From Mesostigma viride (taxonomy: Eukaryota > Streptophyta > Mesostigmatophyceae > Mesostigmatales > Mesostigmataceae): DNA of 64,000 nt. The notes under the pieces were generated by a model. The model did not search any database. It saw nothing but the letters and a program-made list of their open reading frames with translations, and was not told the origin of the DNA. Of this stretch, positions 46,741 through 56,700 are shown one piece after another (the stretch's first letter is position 1; each line of letters opens with the position of its first letter). The position numbers and the translations under genes are program-made. The stretch lies in assembly GCA_009746045.1 (NCBI GenBank), contig RPFO01000418.1, positions 1,305,582-1,369,581 of the forward strand. The letters are read 5' to 3'.

Positions 46741-47384
46741 CACGAAAAAAATCATGAGCTTTATTTCATTAAGTGTGAAAATAAACTCAGCACCACTAAT
46801 TAATTAATTACACGATTAATTGAACTCGTGCTCCCGTTGGATCACGGAGCACCGAAGTGCTTTTAATCCCTGTGTGTGCACAACAGGAAGGGCACAGACC
46901 CCCTTTCTCCTTCATGCCAAAGGCATGTCCCAGCTGCTATTGGACCCGATAAACGATCCGGCAATCTGTGGGTGCAATAAGACCCATGTGAGCATATCAT
47001 AACGGGTGCATGGGCAAGTAATCTGAGCATTGCCATGACGTAGCATGGTTGTACAAGGACTAAGCTAAGGCTATGGCTGGTTGTGTACCGTGTGTTAGCG
47101 GTGCACGTAATGGCTCAGCTAGGCAAACATTCTAGGCATGGCTGCCATGGCGGCAGAGACTGCCAATGATTACAAGCTAGGGCTATTCTAGCCCGCAGGG
47201 GGCGTCCACATCTCGTGGTTGATCATCAGGTCCCCGCCCCTCCAGTAAACCTTGGGACGTCAGGATTGTTGATTCCCAGCACGTTGAACGCGTTGTGTCA
47301 GCACAGCGATCCCCCCTGCATCCAAACAAAGGCACACCGATAACCAAGAAAAGAGTATGCAAATGTGCAGCCTTGTTCATTGAA

Positions 47385-47578
47385 ATTATGGCTGGCTTAC
47401 GCAAAGAGCGACTGTAAGATGACCTATACAGTGGGGCCGGAAACAGCTTGCTTGATCAGGGCGTGTTTTTCGAGCTTCACTGGCCGGGAGTGTCTAGTGG
47501 TGAGAACCATTGCTGCGATCGCTTTCCCACCATTTACGAGGAAATACCCGCAAATGAAAAACCACTGAAACGGTCTAG
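47385..47578 (-). repeat. Dispersed repeat R1, copy b (inverted)
   Basis: Matches the first half of 12525-12866 in reverse. Shared landmarks: GGGGCCGGAAACAGC, GGCCGGGAGTGTCTAGTG and CGAGGAAATACCCGCAAATG. Confidence 0.75.
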
Positions 47579-47699
47579 CTTGATTCAGTCATTGCATTAG
47601 CCACATGCCATCATGCATGTTTCCAAACGTCCAAGAACTGCCCACGGTGCAAATGCAAAAATCCGGAGGACACGACCTCATTGCTTCATATTTGTATGC

Positions 47700-47845
47700 A
47701 GAAGAATAAAAAAGTAACATGCATTAAGGGCCCGCCTGCATAAAGGGCCTGAATTCTGATGCGGGCCCAACGGCAGCACCGCCAAAGCAGATAAGGGCCC
47801 GCAGTCTGATGCGGGCCCCACGGCACCACCGCCATAGCAGAGCTC
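47700..47845. repeat. ~60-bp tandem duplication with GGGCCCGC
   Basis: Two units sharing TAAGGGCCCGC/AAAGGGCCTG, TCTGATGCGGGCCC and ACGGCA(G/C)CACCGCCA. No gene in this stretch. Confidence 0.7.
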
Positions 47846-48218
47846 GAAGGTCGTGGTGCGCGTGAAACGTACGTACCTATGCCCTTTGTCGGTAGGTGCC
47901 GTTGGGGTCAAATTGGGTGCCGCCAAAATCGGGCCGACGCGTCAATAGACTGAGGCCGTCGATGAGTGCCATCATGCGGCTTGGGTCACTTCTGTTGGAG
48001 AACTTCAGCTAAGTTAACTTAACGCAAACCACTGGTCGCCCGCGTCGGGAACCGGCCCAACGGCTCTCCCGCAACAGAAAATTACGCGGCATACTGCATA
48101 AGTCGTCGGATGGTTACATTTCGACGGTCAAGATTTCATGATGAGGTTTGCGTTCAATTTGCCGCAGTTTGCCGCCCAGAGAAAGTAGTTGTTGGACTCG
48201 TTGCCCACGATGAAACAC

Positions 48219-48431
48219 AATCAAGCAAGCCGTTTCCGGCCCCACCGTGTAGGTCATGTAGTCGCTCTTCACGTCAGCCGTAATTTCAATGCACAAGGCT
48301 ACACATTTCCATCTCCATTCATATTCATAATCCTGCACGACTCGAAAACGCGGACAAGATAACGGCAGGCTCGAGCTACCATGGTCCGGATTCTCCCGAT
48401 TTCTGGCCTGCGCTGGTTGTCTCCTTGATAT
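48219..48431 (+). repeat. Dispersed repeat R1, copy c
   Basis: Matches the second half of 12525-12866 directly, from TTTCCGGCCCCACCG to TGCGCTGGTTGTCTC, with scattered substitutions. Confidence 0.8.
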
Positions 48432-49004
48432 TGGCAACTCTCTCCGGTAAGAGATTTTCCGCAGTTTGGCTGTTTCGAAACGTTAATTAAGTGAGATGCC
48501 TTCGGATCAGGAGACTCACACAGCCGCGAAATCATGCCAAAGGTCATATGTTCGATCCCTTGCTGGTAGCTTCTGAGCTTTCTTATTTTCTGTGTTCCGC
48601 GGAATCTCAGATTTGGGCCGCTAGCGTTTTCACGTTTGTTGCTTTCTGATCCGACGACAACGTTGTGCCTTGCTCGTGTGACATCTGGCGCATGGTGTGA
48701 TTCATGTGTATGGTGCTGCCTTGCCACATGGGGCTGCTTTGCCATAAGAGTGAGTGTTGGGTTCTACACATTTGCTGCATGGACCGTTAGGTGCTGGTGA
48801 GCTCTTCCTTGTAGAACGCTTACATCTATGTCAAGGATCTGATTTCTTTTCCTCTTGCGTATATTGTGTCGGTTTGTTTATTTCTTGCAGGGACCACGAG
48901 AGTAAAATGCAAGCGGTTCCACTTTCAAGTCAGCATGTGACGCCCTGTCGACCGGCCCGCTTTGTTAGCTAGCTACCATATAGTATTTGATGATAGGCAT
49001 TGAA

Positions 49005-49145
49005 TGCGGAAGATGTCATAACGCCATAACAGACTGTGTTGAACAGGCATTGAATGCCGAAGATGTCATAACGCCATAACAGACTGTGTTGAACAGGCAT
49101 ATTTGAATGCCGAAGATGTACATAACGCCATAACAGTGTTGAATA
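49005..49145. repeat. ~52-bp tandem repeat, about 2.7 copies
   Basis: Units share AGGCATTGAATGC, GAAGATGTCATAACGCC and ATAACAGACTGTGTTGAA. It lies inside the 3.2-kb element, where no gene was found. Confidence 0.85.
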
Positions 49146-49299
49146 GTTGAATCAACGGGTTCTTGCAGCTGTAAACATTAAAATTATTCAAACATTTAAT
49201 GAAAAAATCATTATTGTTCGTGCTGTTTTGAACAGCGGTTGTTACTGGCACTGCATGCATGTGTCTGCTGCCAGCATATTGCATTATGGGTGTGTTTTT

Positions 49300-49620
49300 C
49301 AGCGCTGTGTTTTCTCACTTTTCTCACGTCCTGTTTTTCTCACTTTTCTCACGTCCTGATTTTCTCACTTTTCTCACGTTTCACACCTCCCGTTTTTCTC
49401 ACTTATCTCACGTCCTGTTTTTTGAGATTTTTCTCACGTTTTTCCCCTTTTTTCACCTTTTTGGGGCAATCTCACCCGGGTGAGATTGCCCTTTTCTCAC
49501 CCATTCTCACCCATTTCTCACCCTATTTTCTCACTTTTCTCACCCATTCTCACCCATTTCTCACCCTTTTTCTCACCCATCTCACCCTTTTTCTCACCTT
49601 TTCTCACCCATTCTCAAAGC
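49300..49620. repeat. Right subterminal TTTCTCAC array
   Basis: Many copies of TTTCTCAC / TTCTCACCC, the reverse complement of the left array, ending at the right TIR of the 3.2-kb element. Confidence 0.85.
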
Positions 49621-49633
49621 CGAGTTCCTAGTG

Positions 49634-50919
49634 CAAAGGGTATTGCAGCTCAGCCTTCTCCTCCAGCTTGGTGAGAGCATCTGCAGGGTTGTCCACGCCA
49701 GCCACATGTTCAATGTTAGCTAAGCAAGACATTTCCTTGAGCAACAAGTAATCAAGGTCCCTGCTCCTGGCCAGCTGCCTGTGCACAAACTGCACCATGC
49801 CCATGCTGTCAGTTCTTACCAGTGTGTGCATCTGCAACCGACAGGAAGCCACTTGACATAGCTGGTAAAATAGCTCCCTCAAGTAAAGAGCAGTATGAAG
49901 CCCTTCACAGATTGCCCTGCACTCAGCAATGTCACTGCTGGGAGTTACCCTGTTCTGCAACCGACTGTACCAGCAGACCAGAGAGGACTGTTCCTGCACC
50001 AGGGATATTAATGCTGCTGCACGGCCCCTGACCTCTGTGACCTTCCTACTATCCATAGAACTGTCCACATAGAGCATCATGTCAAAAGGCCTGTACAAAT
50101 CCAAAGGACCCAGCATGAGAGGGGGAGACATGCGAACAGCCTCTACCACTCTCTCAGCACCCACCTCAACCAGTTGGGAATCGGTCAACCGACTCAGTAC
50201 CAACAGGTCAGGAGCACAAATGCTGGCCAGCCATGCCAACATACCTCGTATTGTTGCACATCTGGCCTGGGTGATGGGCTCCTGCAAGGCATCTATGATC
50301 TGCTGAGGATAATCCTTACCACCCTCCAGCTGGATGGACCATGTACCCTGCGTTTGGACCAAGGTCGCCTGCATTCCACAAAACACCATGGGCTCATTCT
50401 CAACCATGTACTGGATCTTACCCAGTTCAAACCGTTTTTGGATCCTGGCCAGAGTCAACTCTTGCCAAGTGGGATGGCCCAGGAGATGCAGATCATCACC
50501 ATGCAGGGAGGCAAACGCTGGCAGCCCCTCATAGCTACCCTGAAACAGACAAGGATCAACTGGAGAGACTGAGAGACCACAGACAGACCTGAGGTACTTC
50601 TCCAAGCTCTTCCTCCAGATGATGGGACTCGATCTAAGGCCTTCCACGCCTTTGAGAATCCTCAAATACCTCGTCTTCAGCTCTGCCCTCCACACTGCAG
50701 GCACCTTAACAAAGAAAGGGGGTATTGTGCGCCAAGTATCCTGTGCTTCCTGCTGATCACCCTTAAGAAAAGCCCTCTTGAAATCTACGGCCAACACAGA
50801 GCTATAGGGTATCCCCTTCTGCAGAAAAGACAAATAAATGCACAACAAAATCCTCCATGTATCATGCAGCATCCCTGGTGTGTAAAGCTCCTCATCTGCT
50901 AACTGTCCAGTGCCATGGT
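49634..50919 (-). pseudogene. RT and RNase H of retroelement B (central segment)
   Basis: It is open through the whole segment. RT: ADEELYTPGM, SSVLAVDFKRAFLKGD (motif A), ILKGVEGLRSSPIIWRKSL, VSPVDPCLF and FASLHGDDLHLLGH (motif C, HGDD), then ATIRGMLAWLASICAPDLL. RNase H: MLYVDSSMDSRKV (Asp), SDIAECRAI (Glu), LVRTDSMGMVQFV (Asp) and VDNPADALTK (final Asp/copia end). All expected catalytic acidic residues are present. The gene is broken only by the two TIR elements at its ends, so their insertion may have inactivated an otherwise coding-competent copy. Confidence 0.85.
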
Positions 50920-50935
50920 CACTAGGAGTTAATTT

Positions 50936-51250
50936 GAAGCCCCCGTAACCTGTCCGGTAACTTCGACGCCCCCGTAACCTGCCCGGTAACTTCGACGGGC
51001 CAGGTTACGGGTCCGTATTCGTTGGCGGTTTGGGTTACCGGACCGGTTACGGTACCATTCGGAATATTGGCCCCGAGATTCGGTACGGCCCAGTAACTGG
51101 GCCGGTTATGTTTACGGGGGCGTGAACGGCTTCGGTTCAGGTTACGTTGGGGTATACGGGACGGGTCAGGTAGTGGTTACGGCGCCATAGCTGCCCCAAT
51201 ATTAGGTACTGGGGTGGTTACGGAGCCGTTATCGTTAACTGGATCGTAAA
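50936..51250. repeat. Left subterminal GTAACC/GGTTACGG array
   Basis: More than a dozen copies of GTAAC/GTTAC core motifs, often CCCGTAACC or GGTTACGG, in both orientations. They start directly inside the left TIR of the 12.7-kb element. Confidence 0.85.
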
Positions 51251-51275
51251 CCGCGACATAGCTGGCTAGCTACGC

Positions 51276-52540
51276 ATGCACACTGTGGAAGACGTAGAAG
51301 ACGCGTTAATTGACTTCTCTGCAGCATCAGCAAAGTATGATGTACATGGCAACCCATGGAAGCGTGCGGCGGGGGCAAAATATATGCTACAGGAATTGAG
51401 AAAATGGCATCAACAAAATCGCACGCTGTGGAAGAGCCTTAAAGTGGTAAAACAACGCCACAATGGAGGTGTGACCAGTCGGCTTCAGGGAAGAGTAGCG
51501 GTGAGTCACTCTCTTATTTTAGTTGGCGGCAATTCATTGCTGTGTTGCAGGCTGCCATGCCAGCAGTCTTCCCTAATGTGTATGGTAGGAGTACAAGACT
51601 AAGGCAGTTATGTTGCTGGCCTCTGCACTGACCCTCCCGCTACATTGTTGGTAATGTTGCTGCTTGGTTGGCTTTCCTTTGACGTGCATATCGTCCAATT
51701 CTGTGATGCAGATTGAACGCCTAAGCAGCCACATCTATATCTGGAGCAAGGCATGAACGGCAGCAGAAAAGAGAGAGGAAGAGAGGGAAAGAGAGGCTGC
51801 GGAGAAGCGCGAGGAACAGCTAAAATGCAAGAGGCAACGGGTGGAGGAACCTGGCAACGAAGCCAGTGGTAGTGGGAGCTGCGAGCAAGCACGTCAACTG
51901 CGGTGGATGCACACGTGGGGGAGGCACATGCGGGGCAAGCATGTGTAGGCCTGCAAATCGTGCCAGGGCCCACCGTGATTGCAATTGCCGAGTTCCTGCT
52001 GAAGCGAGCACTGGCCTCCTTTCCGCAGTTGGCAGCCAAGGACGCGACAATCACGCTTGTGGAGAGTTTGTGTAAGGAAGAACCTGGACTCGGCATCGGG
52101 CAGTCCAGCGGTGGACCTGCTGAACAACACAGCCTGTGCCCTTGCGAATGCCGCGCTGCAGTTGGTCTCCAACTCCGTCCATCCATGTTGATGGCAAGGT
52201 TAGTTGTGCCACATTTTCTTCCTGTTTTGGGTATGATGCATCAATAATTGCCCCTTGTATGTACGGGTGCGGTCGATTGACCTCCCTCCAGCAACATTGC
52301 AACATCCGTTACTGACGTCCACTGCGGCGGATGCGTTCCTCCAGCATGTTAGTTGCCTTGTGAGCTGTAATTGTGCAGGGTGTCGTCAGTACATCCGATG
52401 AGAAGGATAACAAGGAGCTCAAGTGTCACTGGTGTTGCCTGGTTGATGGCGCACGTAATATCCATGGGCATCAGCATATGGTCCCAAACACACTCAAACG
52501 GCTGGCCGAGTCGCTGGGAGAGGCAGTCCACATGCAGTTG
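51276..52540 (+). pseudogene. Unrecognised intron-bearing gene fragment (possible hAT 5' half)
   Basis: Three protein-like blocks separated by GT...AG-type boundaries. Block 1 (51276-51499) has EDALIDFSAASAKYDVHGNPW and LRKWHQQNRTLWKSL, before GTGAGT. Block 2 (about 51712-51950) has a charged coiled-coil-like stretch (AAEKREEEREREAAEKREEQ) after a TGATGCAG acceptor, with a frame break near its start. Block 3 (52378-52537) has KDNKELKCHWCCLVDGARNI and HGHQH, a CX2C...HXHXH pattern loosely like a BED-type finger, before GTGGGT. BED-like fingers start hAT transposases, so it could be the missing front of a gene like 18780-20101. This link is inference. Confidence 0.4.
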
Positions 52541-52561
52541 GAGAGGGTGGGTGGGTGGGGT

Positions 52562-52674
52562 GGCGGGAGGGAGGGAGGGAGGGAGGGAGGGAGGGAGGGA
52601 GGGAGGGAGGGAGGGAGGGAGGGAGGGAGGGAGGGAGGGAGGGAGGGAGGGAGGGAGGGAGGGAGGGAGGGAGG
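52562..52674. repeat. (GGGA)n microsatellite
   Basis: About 113 bp of pure GGGA directly after the splice-donor-like GTGGGT at 52541. It is followed by GGGTGGGT-rich sequence. Confidence 0.97.
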
Positions 52675-52679
52675 GTGGG

Positions 52680-54540
52680 TGGGTGGTTATGGTGGGTGGA
52701 TGGGTGCAAGGGTGGTTGCTTATAAGTGAATCGCCAGGTGGCTGGGGGATCGACGGGGTTTGGGAACTCCTAGGTGGGTGCATTATTGGATGCCTGAGTG
52801 AAACTGTTTCATGGGCTGGAGGATTTGCACCGTTGGTTTGTGGCGGGTGGATGTGTAGCTGTGATTAGAAGTGGGTGGGGTGAGCGATGGGGAAGGTAGA
52901 TGGGTGGGTGGGTGCACGGATATGGGTGGGTGGGTGGTTTTGTAGTTGGGATCGACTCACCTATCGCGGGTGAAGGGCTGTGCATGTTAGGGGTGAGATG
53001 GGTGGGTGACTGGCTGAGAGGATGTGGATGTGTGAGGGTGAGTGGGTGCAGGTCGGTGGGTATAAGGGTATGGGGGGAAAGAGTGGTCGAGTGGGAAGGG
53101 GCGTGGGTGGGTCAGGGGTGGGCGGCCCGGTGGGCACACATGGGGCCAGCTGGCTGGGTGGTTAGGTGGCTGCGTGGTTTTAGTAATGGGTGCCTGGATA
53201 AAAGGATGGGTGAATGCCTCCTTATTGCCTAGGTGGGTAGATTGCATATGTGGCTAGCTGGGTGGGTGGATGTCCCAGTGGGTGGGTATGTGGCTGGGTG
53301 CCTGGGTGCACGAGTGGTTAGATAGGTTGGTTTAGTAGGTGCGTGGCTGGCTGGCTGGGTCACCGGGTGGGTGGACCAGTGGGTGGCTGGGTACTCAGGT
53401 GCGCAAGTGTATGAGTACTTGTGTGGGTGGGCCAGGTGGATGCATGGGTGGGTGACTGCATGGGTGACTCGGTACGCACAAAGGGCAACGGATATAGACA
53501 TGGGGATATGCCAATGCCTTGGGGTGAGCACACGTGGATGCCAGGTGACATGTGCCAGCCTGTCGCAGTTATACTATACCTTGGCGTTTGCTTGGCGTGT
53601 CGTTGCCAATAATTTCACACAGGACGTACATGGTACGTGTTGGTAGCAATCACATGGCTGTGTTAGTGAGTGATGTTGCATGTATTGTTCAGCTTTCTTT
53701 CCCATTTTGCAATGTGCCAAGGTTCTTAAGTAGTTTAGAAGTATGGTGTCATGGGGTACACATCAAGGAGACAACCAGCGCAGGCCAGAAATCGGGAGAA
53801 TCCGGACCATGGTAGCTCACATGCATGTGCACTGCACATCACACATTTGTGGCATACTCGCAATGTCTACCTTACATCTTGCATTCTGTTAGGAACAGTC
53901 GCCACTCAGGCATTCACATGCACCAGGGTTTCGCTCACTGTTTGTGCTGTAGTCATCGTTAAATAAAAAATCTTTACAAAGCCTGGCAATTGTCATAATG
54001 TTGGGCTCCTTATGACATGAGATTTTGCACACGAAGTTTTGCGACCATGCTTCAGATGCTTGCATGATGACGACCAGTTTTGGTTGTAATATGACATGGT
54101 GGTGCAGGTGCCCTGGTGCACCTAGAGCAGGGGTAGCTTACATTCCCACCCTTGCATGAAGTAGCCTAGAATGTGCATGAAGCAGCCATATGCCCCTTCT
54201 CAGGGATATGTGCTACATTTACTCCCAACGGAGTGATGTTGATAACTAATTAATTAATTAATGACATCATATTAATTTTTAAAATCATTATTGATAGCAA
54301 CACTACCTTGTTAGCATTTGTTACCATTCAGGGCTCCAAATGCCCTGAGGCGTTGTTCAAGGTCTGAACAACCGTAATTCATTGTGGCTGTTAAGTTCCA
54401 GCTTCGTCGGGCATAATTCGTCTAACTATCTAAGTGCAAACGTTGTTTGGAAGGGACTCATTTTGGCCTTAATTAAGGATCTGGAGCAGGAGCACGTATT
54501 CCATGGACTGATGGGGGTGGGTGCATTAGAACTGAGCCGC
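52680..54540. other. GGGTG-rich and unassigned sequence inside the 12.7-kb element
   Basis: 52680-53470 is loosely repetitive GGGTGGGTG-type sequence, possibly an expanded intron; open frames there are composition artefacts. 53754-53820 is an inverted end fragment of dispersed repeat R1. The remainder to 54540 shows no gene. Confidence 0.5.
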
Positions 54541-54544
54541 GAAG

Positions 54545-54765
54545 ACTAGCTGATCTCACTCTAATCTTATATACCAAGTTGTCTCCTTGATAATATACAA
54601 AGTTGTCTCTCTTAATACAAAATCCTAACTACTCTACTCAGTCACGCACCCCTTCCTCCTGGCGTGGGGGAGGGGGGGCTCTTACATCGCCATGCGTCCA
54701 GGCATGATTTGTCTCGCTTCATCTACCATGATTGCCTTTAATTTGACCATTAATTAATTAATTAA
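54545..54765 (-). mobile_element. Possible LINE 3'-end fragment
   Basis: CTACTCAGTCACGCACCCC...GGCGTGGGGGAGG resembles the reverse of LINE C-termini seen elsewhere (Pro-rich end, stop near the 3' UTR). An (ATTA)n run lies beside it at 54750-54773. Too short to assign to family 1 or 2. Confidence 0.35.
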
Positions 54766-54781
54766 TTAATTAAGAACATCC

Positions 54782-54989
54782 ATCCATCCATCCCTCCCTC
54801 CCTCCCTCCCTCCTCCTCCCTCCCTCCCTCCCTCCCTCCCTCCCTCCCTCCCTCCTCTCCCTCCCTCCCTCCCTCCCTCCCTCCCTCCCTCCTCCCTCCC
54901 CTCCCTCCCTCCCTCCCCCCCTCCCTCCCTCCCTCCCTCCCTCCCTCCCTCCCTCCCTCCCTCCCTCCCTCCCTCCCTCCCTCCCTCCA
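54782..54989. repeat. (CCCT)n microsatellite
   Basis: About 208 bp of CCCT with a few CTC interruptions, bounded by CCAT repeats. The Gly/Arg/Glu-rich frames on the minus strand are artefacts. Confidence 0.97.
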
Positions 54990-55199
54990 TCCATGATGAA
55001 ATTTGGTCGGGTAAATTGCAATAGACTCGCCTTTTGATGACGAACACGCCGATCTAATTTTTGGCAGCCATTGCCCAGGATTTCGCAAGTTATCGCCAGC
55101 GGCCTGCCCAGCAGATCTCGCTATTTTTCTGCACATTATGGCAGCACCACGCATGTGATCAGTGTGCCTGCGCCCCCTGCCCTCGTCTAGGTGCTATTA

Positions 55200-56408
55200 A
55201 ACGTAGCTATGGAGGTCCCCGCATCGTCTTCAGCTCTTGCCGCCGATTCTATTGATGCCCAGATTGCTGCAAACAAAATCGCCCACGACATTGTCGTCGC
55301 CAAGAACGCCGCTAACAAGCGATCCAAGACTTCGGAAGCAACTTCGGAAGCAACTCCGATAGCTGCTGAAACCTCCTTGCCGGACGCCATTTCTTCCTCA
55401 TTCTACATGCCAGGCCAGCGTTTGAGCCTGGCAGACATCGATACCTTACTCGCCTACAATGACGCCGCTGTGACAAGCGTGCTGAAGCTCCGCAACGACA
55501 ACGACGCCCCGATTCGCCACCCTAAGAGCGGCCAGGTTATGGAGGCTGCTTCGGATGAATGGCCTCATTGGGATGAGCGCCAGCGTCGGCTTGCCTGTCT
55601 TATTTCGTGCTGCCCTGAACTTGTCGAGCTGCCGGCGACGACCATCGCCAGGCCAGCCCCCGCGACCGATGTTAACGTGCAGCTGCAGGACGTCGCACAG
55701 TCTTTTACGACCGTGCAGGGCGACATTAAGGTCCTGACGGAGGCGTCTGCAGCTGCGACGGCACAATTGCTGGAGCTGAAGAAAGCCATGGCAGCCCCCG
55801 CCAAAACTACCACGTTTGCCGACGTCACCGGCAAGCAGTTGACCACCATCGTTCAACAGGCGGCCAAGTCTGCAGCTACCGCTGCGGTCACCCAGAATGC
55901 AGTGCAGCAACGCCAGCGCAATATGGTAATCAAAGGCTTCCAGACAGGCGCGGCAGCACATGAGACAGCGCACTCACTTGCCGAGGAGCTGCGCGGCCCA
56001 GCGTTTCTGGGGAAGATGCAGCTCCAGAACCGTGTTGTCATTGAACGAGCCATTCGGCTGCCAGGCCCTCCGGGCCTGGTCGTCGTCACCATGGCCTCCA
56101 TGCACGACAAACGCCTCGTGCTGGGAGCACGTCGTCTGCTCCAGCCCGGCGACTTCAGCCTCGACGAGAACTACACGCCGGCTCAACTGAAGGCGAGGAG
56201 CGCGGTGTGGAACAGCACCATCGTCCAGGGGGAGCGGCGTTGCCACCCTCCATCGCCTGACTACGTATGCATTGAGTCGTCCCCCTCTTCTTCCCCCTCT
56301 TTTTCAACCTCCACCGGCGGGCCGCTTCGGCCACTTGCCGCTTTCTCTTGGCCTGTTTTTGCGCGATGTCAACGGGATTTTCCATGGTGGCTGTACTTTC
56401 GCTCGTAA
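55200..56408 (+). CDS. LINE ORF1-like protein
   Basis: The frame is open from 55191; ATG at 55200 (MEVPASSSAL) is a good alternative start. An Ala/Ser-rich N-terminus is followed by a Trp/acidic segment (about 115-130, DEWPHWDERQRRL) and a heptad-like helix (about 160-210). A globular part (about 240-340) has RNMVIKGFQTG, NRVVIERAIRLPGPPGLVVVTMAS and DKRLVLGARRLLQPGDFSLDENYTPAQLKAR. The coiled-coil plus RRM-like/C-terminal order, with vvv...r..l.ar.l...F.ldE..Tp....R, matches LINE ORF1 (transposase_22-type) RNA-binding proteins. The tail after residue 345 is Ser/Pro-rich. No RT follows before the repeats at 56520, so the LINE is truncated at its 3' side. Confidence 0.6.
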   Translation, partial: NVAMEVPASSSALAADSIDAQIAANKIAHDIVVAKNAANKRSKTSEATSEATPIAAETSLPDAISSSFYMPGQRLSLADIDTLLAYNDAAVTSVLKLRNDNDAPIRHPKSGQVMEAASDEWPHWDERQRRLACLISCCPELVELPATTIARPAPATDVNVQLQDVAQSFTTVQGDIKVLTEASAAATAQLLELKKAMAAPAKTTTFADVTGKQLTTIVQQAAKSAATAAVTQNAVQQRQRNMVIKGFQTGAAAHETAHSLAEELRGPAFLGKMQLQNRVVIERAIRLPGPPGLVVVTMASMHDKRLVLGARRLLQPGDFSLDENYTPAQLKARSAVWNSTIVQGERRCHPPSPDYVCIESSPSSSPSFSTSTGGPLRPLAAFSWPVFARCQRDFPWWLYFRS

Positions 56409-56519
56409 TTACGGGTGGTGCATTAAGCGCAGGCTTTCGACCTTCCCTTTCAACACCAAACTACTCCATCATCTTGTGTAAGTTAGGGTCTTAGGGGCAG
56501 TGCAGCTTGTCTGGACGAT

Positions 56520-56700
56520 AGATCATGCAGACAAGCACACGTGACCCTGACCGAAATGATTACCAAAAAAGGACAAATGATTACCGATTTTTACCGATGA
56601 TTACACATGATTACACATGATTACACGTACATGATTACCAAAAAAGGACAAATGATTACCGATTTTTACCGATGATTACACATGATTACATATGATTACA
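56520..56700. repeat. Short ATGATTACC/ATGATTACACA repeat
   Basis: Repeats of ATGATTACC and ATGATTACACA. A longer unit (ATTACCAAAAAAGGACAAATG) occurs twice, at about 56559 and 56634. Confidence 0.85.

Larger units (their letters stand above)
46408..49633. mobile_element. CACTA-type TIR element, 3.2 kb, non-autonomous
   Basis: A 3,226-bp insertion with inverted ends CACTAGGAACTC / GAGTTCCTAGTG and a 2-bp TSD CA (46406-46407, 49634-49635). The first ~330 bp and last ~320 bp are packed with GTGAGAAA (left) and TTTCTCAC (right), i.e. subterminal repeats in inverted orientation. CACTA ends with motif-dense subterminal regions are hallmarks of the CACTA/EnSpm superfamily. The interior holds a LINE family 2 3' end (about 46790-46865), dispersed repeat R1, short tandem repeats and no transposase. 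Confidence 0.88.
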
